A stretch of 64,000 nucleotides of DNA from Actinomycetes bacterium (lineage in GTDB: Bacteria; Actinomycetota; Actinomycetes; Mycobacteriales; Mycobacteriaceae): assembly GCA_023418505.1 (NCBI GenBank), contig JAEZZR010000008.1:1-64000 (forward strand). Direction: 5' to 3'. Below are positions 25,854 through 34,030 of the stretch, piece after piece; position 1 is the first letter of the stretch, and each line of letters opens with the position of its first letter. Below the pieces are notes generated by a model that was given only the letters and a program-made list of their open reading frames with translations, was not told the origin of the DNA and ran no database searches. The position numbers and the translations under genes were made by a program.

Positions 25854-27500
25854 TCATTTCAGCGATGGGCTACCTGGGCTCGGAAATCCCGGACTATCTG
25901 GTAGCCGTGGACTATCCGGCCAGGCGGGAGATTCCGGCAAGCGTGGGCTATCCGGCCACCAAGGGAAGCCTGGCAGGCTTGGGCTGCCGGGCCACCAGTT
26001 CGGCCAGCTGCCGGTACCACCGGCGCCATTAGGATCTTCTTCCTTTTCTTCCGGAATATCGCGCGGTGGCAGCTCAGCTGGATTCGGATCCTTGATCTCA
26101 AAGGTGGTGCCTGGCAACGGCACAATCGCATTCAAACCCGAGGTGTACTTGTGGCTACCAAATTCAAATTGGTAGATCCCAGGTGCCAGTCCCTCTGGAA
26201 TCTGGAACTGTGCCTCAATGGTCCGGTTGCCTCCCCAGACGGTGTACGACGAGGTGGAGTGCAATCCCACGTAACCAGGATTGACCGCTGGGTTTGGCTC
26301 TACGCCCCACTGAGGATTGCGGTAACCAGAGGCGCCAGTGAATTCATTGCCCCGAGTGGTCACCGTGGAGCCACCACTGGTGAACTTGCCGGAATCTGCA
26401 ACATATTCCACTCCAGCTGGTGGATTCAGGCCGAATTCAAACATGCGGTTGCCCAGTGGCGTGCTCATGGTGCCTAGGACAGTCACCACGTCACCGGGAT
26501 TCACTACTAGTGGAGCTTCATGCGAAGTGGTCTGCCCGTTAATCGTTCCCGAGTAAGAATCGGCATCTACAGCCTTGCCATTGGTACGCGATTCCGTAGG
26601 CAGTGGCTTAAACACCTGTGCCGTGGCATCTTCAATTGGATTCTTATTGTTGCCATCGACATACCGCGCCACCACCGAATAAGTGCCAGCGGTTGGCAGC
26701 GGTAGCTCTGCGGTAGCAGTGCCTCCTACTACTGCGACGGGCTCTCCTGCTGGCCTGTTATTGACGAAGAATTGCACATGGCCTTCGCGCTGGCCGACGT
26801 TAGCGGTTGCCGTAACCGCCTCTGCTGCGGCATCTACGTGGTTAGCTACCGTAAGCTGTACGGCTTCGCCTGTATCTACTGGAGTCTCTGGGGTATCCCC
26901 GGCCGGATCTTCCGTCTGATTCAAACGCTGCCCCGGTGTGGTCGAACACTCGGCCTGCACGTTGACCGAGAAGAACGCCACGCCACCGACCACCGTGCCG
27001 GAAACCGTGTCTTTTACCGTCGTGAACGCCACATCGGTATCGGTCTTGGCCCGCAGGTTCACTCGCTGCTCCGGAGCTGAAATGATGATTTGGTTGCCGG
27101 ACTTCGTGACCTTCAACTTGTTGGTGAACGTCAGGATGCCATCTTGCAAAGTCACGCCAGCCGGACTGCCGACTAGCTCGACATCGCCACCCACAGCTAC
27201 GCGCACAGCGCTATTGGACATCGAAGCAGAGCTCAAACGTCCGACCTGATCGTGTTCGATCACTACGTCGCTAAGTTTGATGCGCGCGGTGGTTTGTTGA
27301 CCTGCCGTGAGATGTGAACGCGCATCGACCATTACGCTCACATCTGTGTTGTGGTCGAACTTGCCACCAATGCTGGCATCGACGGCACAATTCAAAGCGA
27401 CGGTATTAGTAACTTCTGTTGCCGACGCGGGCATGGCCAGCACAGTAGCGCTGGCGGTAGCTGCAGCCAGTACTGCAGCGGTAAAACGCGGTACACGCAA
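25854..27500 (-). CDS. secreted Ig-like protein with Trp/Pro/Ser repeat tail
   Basis: 548 residues, TTG start, ribosome site AAGGGA. A Sec signal peptide covers about 1-27 (cut after ASA). Residues 28-190 form an unnamed beta-rich domain holding the only two cysteines (C38, C185), a likely disulfide; it recalls secreted actinobacterial domains of the DUF6801 kind, but I am not sure. Residues ~213-298 look like a bacterial Ig-like repeat (Big_3_5 type). A third beta-rich domain spans ~305-470. The tail (499-548) is Trp/Pro/Ser-rich and repetitive. There is no LPxTG sorting signal and no terminal membrane helix. Function unknown; cell-wall or extracellular location inferred. Confidence 0.75.
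   Translation of the reverse strand: MRVPRFTAAVLAAATASATVLAMPASATEVTNTVALNCAVDASIGGKFDHNTDVSVMVDARSHLTAGQQTTARIKLSDVVIEHDQVGRLSSASMSNSAVRVAVGGDVELVGSPAGVTLQDGILTFTNKLKVTKSGNQIIISAPEQRVNLRAKTDTDVAFTTVKDTVSGTVVGGVAFFSVNVQAECSTTPGQRLNQTEDPAGDTPETPVDTGEAVQLTVANHVDAAAEAVTATANVGQREGHVQFFVNNRPAGEPVAVVGGTATAELPLPTAGTYSVVARYVDGNNKNPIEDATAQVFKPLPTESRTNGKAVDADSYSGTINGQTTSHEAPLVVNPGDVVTVLGTMSTPLGNRMFEFGLNPPAGVEYVADSGKFTSGGSTVTTRGNEFTGASGYRNPQWGVEPNPAVNPGYVGLHSTSSYTVWGGNRTIEAQFQIPEGLAPGIYQFEFGSHKYTSGLNAIVPLPGTTFEIKDPNPAELPPRDIPEEKEEDPNGAGGTGSWPNWWPGSPSLPGFPWWPDSPRLPESPAWPDSPRLPDSPGFPSPGSPSLK
25857..26006 (-). repeat. repeat-coded Trp/Pro/Ser tail of the secreted protein
   Basis: The last 50 codons encode two near-identical 12-residue units built on WPDSPRLP (36-bp period), flanked by shorter PGSPSLP-like copies. 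Read on the opposite strand the same DNA gives Gly-X-Y collagen-like repeats, which is a by-product of the SPx codons. Confidence 0.75.
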
Positions 27501-27661
27501 TGTGGTTATTTCCCTTCTTACGCAGCAAAACGTTCACTTGGTAAAGCGACTTTCCTACCAAAGCGATAATAAAGGAGAAATAACGGTATGATTGCGTACA
27601 AGTAACGATACTAATAAGGCTAAATTTATTTCTTAATAATTTAGGGTTACTAAAAGCGCAG

Positions 27662-27693
27662 GTAGCAGGAGCGTAGCCACGCGCACCTACTAC
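27662..27693 (-). terminator. possible uvrB terminator hairpin
   Basis: On the minus strand GTAGTAGG/CCTGCTAC and GCGT/ACGC form a two-part stem about 25 nt after the uvrB stop, followed by CTGCGCTTTT. The T-run is short, so this is tentative. Confidence 0.35.
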
Positions 27694-27715
27694 CCCCGAT
27701 TACTACCCCCGCCGA

Positions 27716-29851
<2,136 letters not shown>

Positions 29852-29858
29852 AACAGCT

Positions 29859-29864
29859 AGTGTA
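29859..29864 (-). promoter_or_regulatory. -10 element of uvrB (leaderless start)
   Basis: TACACT on the minus strand, 7 nt before the A of the uvrB ATG at 29851. No ribosome-binding sequence is present between. The -35 is weak. Confidence 0.45.
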
Positions 29865-29885
29865 TGCCACTGAATCGGTGGCTAT

Positions 29886-31181
29886 TTACGGCAATGCGAT
29901 CTCGTCTGGAGTCTCTGGCAATTCCAGTTCCCGGGTATCTTGCTCGCCGGTCAGATCAACCACGTAGAGCTTCTTGGTCTTTGGATCAGACACGTACGCC
30001 GTATCACCCTGCACCGCTAGAGCTGGGCGAGATTCCTGCCAGTCTTCTGGCTCTTCCCACGCGTCAAGCACGTCGATAGTGCGGGTTACTTTGGCCTGCT
30101 CCGGATCGATTACATGCAGCTTGCCATCAGTACCCAGCACTACAGCCGTGCCTTCGTCATTCATAGCCAAGGAACGGAAGGTGTACGAGGTGCCCAAATC
30201 CACCAGCTGCAAGGAACCATCAGCCACGTTAATGATGCTTACTTGTTCTGGCCGCTCCAGCTTTTCCGCGTCGGCAGCTTCCTTGTCATTCTTGTAGTCA
30301 CCCAGCACATACTGTGAATCTTCGCTGGAGGCCTGGTTGCCAATGCGGCCGTAGTCATCTGGCGCGGCCACCTTGGTCACTTTGCCATCCTTGTAGATCA
30401 AGCCACCATCGGTGCAGCCGACGAAAATACCACCCTTAGCTTCGGCAGCTCCGTGTGCACCTGGGCATTGTTCGAAACGCTCCTGCTCCTGACCGTCTGC
30501 ATCGTAGGTAGCGATGCCCACGCGCTTACCTTCGTCGTCCGCGATCGTCACCATGTAGGTGCCATCGGCGTTCTTCACACCAATGCCGTGGTGCGGCGAA
30601 ACCTGGAAATTATCCACCATGTCCATGCCGGTTAAGCGCAAGGTAGACACGTTGCCGGTGCCATCGTCGAACAGCACAGCTTCGTTTTCGCCGCCCACAA
30701 TGTGGCCTGGCTTGGTGGCCGAGACCTCAAAGCCCGTGAACGATGGCTTGCCTGCGTAGTAGTGGAAGTGATCGCCGTGTGCCTGAGCGTACGCGCCGGT
30801 ATCGAGCGCCTTGAACGCATCACCGGTACGCACAAACACGTGACGCCCATCGCCGGCGGGATCCAAACGCAGGTAGCCATCCTGCGACATCTTGTCTACT
30901 ACTTCCAGGTTGTCCCCGCTGGCGTCCACGACCATCACACCGCCGTCATAGCTTAAAACAACTCGTTGTGGCTTCTGGCGTACCTCAGGCAGGTTGGCAA
31001 CCTCGGTTGCGGTGGTTACCGCCGGCGCCTCGGCACTGGCACTTGCGCTGGCCGCGCTGTTCGCACCATTGGCTTCGGAAGTTTCGGAAGATTCAGCTTG
31101 CGTACCACCGTTCGAGCACGCCGCCATCGTGAGCGCCGAAGTAAGCAAAGCGCCCCATAGAAGTTGTTTTTTCATCTGCAT
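29886..31181 (-). CDS. AztD-like zinc metallochaperone lipoprotein
   Basis: 431 residues from the chosen ATG. The lipobox LTMAAC puts the lipidated cysteine at 22. A Ser/Ala/Glu-rich linker follows, then repeated beta-propeller-like blades (residues ~75-430). The His-rich HGDHFHYY segment fits the zinc-binding motif of AztD, the periplasmic zinc chaperone that feeds AztC of the AztABC importer. No aztABC genes are in the window. The longer reading start at 31193 lies inside the predicted -10 and is rejected. A Zur-like operator overlaps the promoter, which agrees with a zinc role. Family identity is by motif and architecture, not alignment. Confidence 0.72.
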   Translation of the reverse strand: MQMKKQLLWGALLTSALTMAACSNGGTQAESSETSEANGANSAASASASAEAPAVTTATEVANLPEVRQKPQRVVLSYDGGVMVVDASGDNLEVVDKMSQDGYLRLDPAGDGRHVFVRTGDAFKALDTGAYAQAHGDHFHYYAGKPSFTGFEVSATKPGHIVGGENEAVLFDDGTGNVSTLRLTGMDMVDNFQVSPHHGIGVKNADGTYMVTIADDEGKRVGIATYDADGQEQERFEQCPGAHGAAEAKGGIFVGCTDGGLIYKDGKVTKVAAPDDYGRIGNQASSEDSQYVLGDYKNDKEAADAEKLERPEQVSIINVADGSLQLVDLGTSYTFRSLAMNDEGTAVVLGTDGKLHVIDPEQAKVTRTIDVLDAWEEPEDWQESRPALAVQGDTAYVSDPKTKKLYVVDLTGEQDTRELELPETPDEIALP

Positions 31182-31188
31182 GCTCGAA

Positions 31189-31218
31189 AGCATAACAGTT
31201 ACTGATATTGATTTTCAA
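31189..31218 (-). promoter_or_regulatory. aztD-like gene promoter
   Basis: On the minus strand: TTGAAA (31213-31218), 18-nt spacer, TATGCT (31189-31194), then 7 nt to the ATG at 31181. This is a good sigma-A promoter that predicts a leaderless mRNA. Confidence 0.6.
31203..31217. promoter_or_regulatory. Zur-like operator
   Basis: TGATATTGATTTTCA (TGAAAATCAATATCA on the minus strand) is a 15-bp near-palindrome that differs at one position from TGAAAATnATTATCA-type Zur boxes. It covers most of the -35 and the upstream spacer of the AztD-like gene. Fur and Zur boxes can look similar, so the zinc assignment leans on the gene downstream. Confidence 0.55.
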
Positions 31219-31223
31219 TTGCA

Positions 31224-32090
31224 TTAAGCGAGGCTCGGGGTACTTGGGGTTAACGTCACAGGATTTCCCGGATCTAGATTCGTCCAATTCGCGCCGGCGC
31301 GCACCCACGGCGCATCGGCGATCGTGGGCTCACCTTCAATCATCAGGATCAGCTCGTCATCAGAGAGCACCGATCCCACCACCGCAACACCCAATTGCTT
31401 TTCGACGCGCTTGATCTCCCGCTCCACGCGTCCCACGGGCTGTACCTGCTGCGGCACAGTGGCCAAACCATATTCCCCACCCACAGCATGCTCCAGCAGC
31501 ATTGGCCGAATCCGCTGGTGCCAAGCTTGATCCACTTGCTCAATCAACTGCTCTTGCGTACCCGAATTATCCAGCACCACATCCGCTGCGCGCAGTCGTG
31601 TCTGATCATCTACTTGAGTTGCTATACGACGCTGGGCATCCTCCCTGGATACACCACGTGATTCCACCAAACGATCCACCCGCAATGCTTCCGGAGCACT
31701 GACTACCAACACCAAGTGCTGATCTTCGGCCAAACCGTTTTCGATCAGTAGTGGCATGTCGTAGACCACCACAGCATAGGAACCAGCACCTTCGTAGCGC
31801 TGCTTAGTTAGCGCCGCAATCCGCGGATGGGTGATCGCGTTGAGTTTCTTGGTGGCTTCCTCTGTGGCAAATGCCCGGGACGCCAGTTCGGCTCGATCTA
31901 AGGTGCCGTCTTCGCGCAGAATATCGGCGCCAAAGGTATCGGCGAGTTCTTCGAGTGCCGGTTGCCCTGGTTCGACGATCTCGCGGGCAATAATGTCGGC
32001 ATCAATGATCTTGGCGCCTAGTTGATCTAGCCGTTTCGCCACAGTTGATTTGCCACTGCCCATGCCACCTGTGAGTCCAACCCGTAACAT
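31224..32090 (-). CDS. coaE: dephospho-CoA kinase with C-terminal extension
   Basis: Last step of coenzyme A synthesis. Residues 1-200 are the kinase: P-loop GGMGSGKST at 8-16, DADIIARE, and the lid region QRRIATQVD. The 288 residues exceed the ~200-residue core; the remaining ~85 residues (from about 205) are not typical of bacterial CoaE. Some actinobacterial CoaE carry a C-terminal UPF0157/GrpB-like domain, and this could be a reduced version. AAAGG stands 5 nt before the ATG. It is downstream of rpsA but separated from it by a strong terminator. Confidence 0.92.
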   Translation of the reverse strand: MLRVGLTGGMGSGKSTVAKRLDQLGAKIIDADIIAREIVEPGQPALEELADTFGADILREDGTLDRAELASRAFATEEATKKLNAITHPRIAALTKQRYEGAGSYAVVVYDMPLLIENGLAEDQHLVLVVSAPEALRVDRLVESRGVSREDAQRRIATQVDDQTRLRAADVVLDNSGTQEQLIEQVDQAWHQRIRPMLLEHAVGGEYGLATVPQQVQPVGRVEREIKRVEKQLGVAVVGSVLSDDELILMIEGEPTIADAPWVRAGANWTNLDPGNPVTLTPSTPSLA

Positions 32091-32161
32091 CGCTACCTTT
32101 TCCTCAGCTTCCTAGATTGCCTCGACGTCTTCGGCTATCAATTTCGAGCTAATAATTCAAC

Positions 32162-32214
32162 AAAAAATCCCCTTGGGATCTAGCTACTTTTTAAAGTAAC
32201 TAGCCAAGGGGATT
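32162..32214 (-). terminator. rpsA intrinsic terminator
   Basis: On the minus strand AATCCCCTTGG pairs with CCAAGGGGATT and CTAGTTACTTT with AAAGTAGCTAG, then TTTTTT follows. The hairpin is long and nearly perfect, 33 nt after the rpsA stop. It would insulate coaE from rpsA transcription. Confidence 0.9.
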
Positions 32215-32246
32215 AATCAAGGCTGTTTGCCTATCTTGGCGCTTGC

Positions 32247-33704
32247 TCAGTTGCCAGCGAGCTTTTCACGCAGTGCGGCGAGCTGCTCGTCGGAAGCCAA
32301 AGTACCGGAATCCTGTACTGGCTCTGCAGCTGGGGCAGCCTGTTCACCGGACTCGGAGGAGTAGTTCGCAGGAGCCTGCTCTGCAGCTTCAGCAGCAGCG
32401 GCACGGTGGCGCTCGATCTGAGCTGCGTGCATCTGGAAGTGACGCTCTGCTTCTGCATAGCGTGCCTCCCACTCAGCGCGCTGAGCTTCGAAGCCTTCCA
32501 TCCACTCGTTGGTCTCTGGGTCGAAGCCTTCTGGGAAGATGTAGTTGCCCTGCTCATCGTAGGAATCGCCCATGCCGTACTTGGTTGGGTCGAAGTCCTC
32601 GGTGAAGTCTTCGTCAGCCTGCTTGAGCGACAAGGAGATGCGACGACGCTCGAGGTCGATGTCGATGACCTTGACCATAGCCTCTTCGCCCACGGTAACA
32701 ACCTGGTCTGGCACATCCACGTGGCGGGAAGCCAGCTCGGAAATGTGAACAAGACCCTCGATGCCCTCTTCGACGCGAACGAACGCACCGAATGGAACCA
32801 GCTTGGTGACCTTGCCCGGAACAATCTGGCCGATTGCGTGGGTGCGGGCAAATACGCGCCATGGATCTTCCTGAGTTGCCTTCAGGGACAGGGAGACGCG
32901 CTCGCGGTTGAGGTCAACTTCCAGAACCTCGACAGTTACTTCGTCGCCAACCTGAACAACCTCAGATGGGTGATCGATGTGCTTCCAGGACAGCTCGGAA
33001 ACGTGAACCAAGCCGTCGACACCGCCGAGATCGACGAATGCGCCGAAGTTGACGATGGAGGAAACAACGCCCTTGCGGACCTGACCCTTCTGCAGCTGGT
33101 GCAGGAATTCGGAGCGAACCTCGGACTGAGTCTGCTCCAACCAAGCGCGGCGGGACAGCACAACGTTGTTGCGGTTCTTGTCCAGCTCGATGATCTTCGC
33201 TTCGATTTCCTGGCCGATGTATGGCTGCAGATCGCGAACGCGACGCATTTCCACCAACGAAGCAGGCAGGAAGCCACGCAGACCGATATCCAGGATCAAG
33301 CCACCCTTGACAACCTCGATGACGGTACCGGTAACAGGCTCATCATTTTCCTTGAGCTGTTCGATGGTGCCCCAAGCACGCTCGTACTGAGCACGCTTCT
33401 TGGACAGGATCAGACGACCTTCTTTGTCTTCCTTGGTCAAAACCAAAGCATCAATCTCGTCGCCAACTTCAACGACCTCATCTGGGTCTACATCATGCTT
33501 GATGGAAAGTTCACGGGAAGGGATAACACCTTCGGTCTTGTATCCGATATCAAGCAGAACCTCATCGCGATCAACCTTGACAACGGTGCCTTCCACGATG
33601 TCGCCATCGTTGAAGTACTTCATCGTTGAGTCAACGGCCTTGAGGAAATCCTCTGCAGTGCCAATGTCGTTGATGGCAACCTGAGGAGTATTAGAGGTGG
33701 ACAT
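32247..33704 (-). CDS. rpsA: 30S ribosomal protein S1
   Basis: 485 residues with four S1 RNA-binding domains (about 35-105, 120-190, 205-275, 290-360), each with the GxVxxIxxFGAFVxL pattern (DGLVHVSELSWKH, EGLVHISELASRH), and an acidic, Ala/Gln/Glu-rich C-terminal tail typical of actinobacterial S1. The start is set at ATG 33704 (MSTSNTPQVAIND); the frame upstream is leader. GGAG lies about 11 nt before it. It delivers mRNA to the 30S platform. Confidence 0.97.
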   Translation of the reverse strand: MSTSNTPQVAINDIGTAEDFLKAVDSTMKYFNDGDIVEGTVVKVDRDEVLLDIGYKTEGVIPSRELSIKHDVDPDEVVEVGDEIDALVLTKEDKEGRLILSKKRAQYERAWGTIEQLKENDEPVTGTVIEVVKGGLILDIGLRGFLPASLVEMRRVRDLQPYIGQEIEAKIIELDKNRNNVVLSRRAWLEQTQSEVRSEFLHQLQKGQVRKGVVSSIVNFGAFVDLGGVDGLVHVSELSWKHIDHPSEVVQVGDEVTVEVLEVDLNRERVSLSLKATQEDPWRVFARTHAIGQIVPGKVTKLVPFGAFVRVEEGIEGLVHISELASRHVDVPDQVVTVGEEAMVKVIDIDLERRRISLSLKQADEDFTEDFDPTKYGMGDSYDEQGNYIFPEGFDPETNEWMEGFEAQRAEWEARYAEAERHFQMHAAQIERHRAAAAEAAEQAPANYSSESGEQAAPAAEPVQDSGTLASDEQLAALREKLAGN

Positions 33705-33916
33705 ATATGTAAAAGCTCCGAAGCGGATAGAAAGTAGAAAAACGGACAATGGCGACCATATTTCCCCTCGATAACCTATGCCCCAATCGGGTGTTAAACC
33801 GCTTCAGGTAAGTCGCTCTAGCTGCACCCTTTTTAAAGCTGCGCTAGGTTGTTCACCCGCGGGCTGTGGCCACCAGGAAAGAATATCGTCGGCATGCGTG
33901 TACGCATACCGCTGAT

Positions 33917-33945
33917 ACTTTACTGGTAAAACGCGAGTTAAACAA
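33917..33945 (-). promoter_or_regulatory. putative rpsA promoter
   Basis: On the minus strand: TTGTTT (33940-33945), 17-nt spacer, TAAAGT (33917-33922). The expected start is near 33910, about 206 nt upstream of the rpsA ATG. Confidence 0.5.
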
Positions 33946-33980
33946 GTTCACCGTAGAAGCGAATCTGCAGGTGAACTGCA

Positions 33981-34008
33981 GTAGCGGCAAGCGACGTGCT
34001 TGCGCTAC
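33981..34008 (-). terminator. hairpin downstream of polA
   Basis: On the minus strand GTAGCGCAAGC pairs with GCTTGCCGCTAC (one bulged base) around ACGTC, 22 nt after the polA stop. No T-run follows, so if it terminates it is of the U-less type reported in actinobacteria. Confidence 0.4.
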
Positions 34009-34030
34009 CTCATACGAAACATACGCCACA

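Larger units (their letters stand above)
33705..34030 (-). other. polA-rpsA intergenic region with long rpsA leader
   Basis: This 326-nt stretch has no protein gene. It contains a hairpin just after polA (33981-34008), a short inverted repeat CTGCAG..CTGCAG (33965-33981), the rpsA promoter candidate, and then a leader of roughly 200 nt. A TTTAAAAAGGG-containing segment and several short hairpins are visible in the leader but no known family is recognised. Confidence 0.5.

Noticed and set aside
25822..26175. Plus-strand frame with collagen-like Gly-X-Y repeats
   Set aside because: It is antisense to the Trp/Pro/Ser tail of the secreted protein; SPx codons read backwards give Gly-rich triplets. 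No ribosome site or signal peptide supports it.
32406..33629. 407-codon open frame on the plus strand
   Set aside because: It lies wholly antisense to rpsA, whose S1 domains are unambiguous; the long frame comes from strong codon bias on the coding strand.
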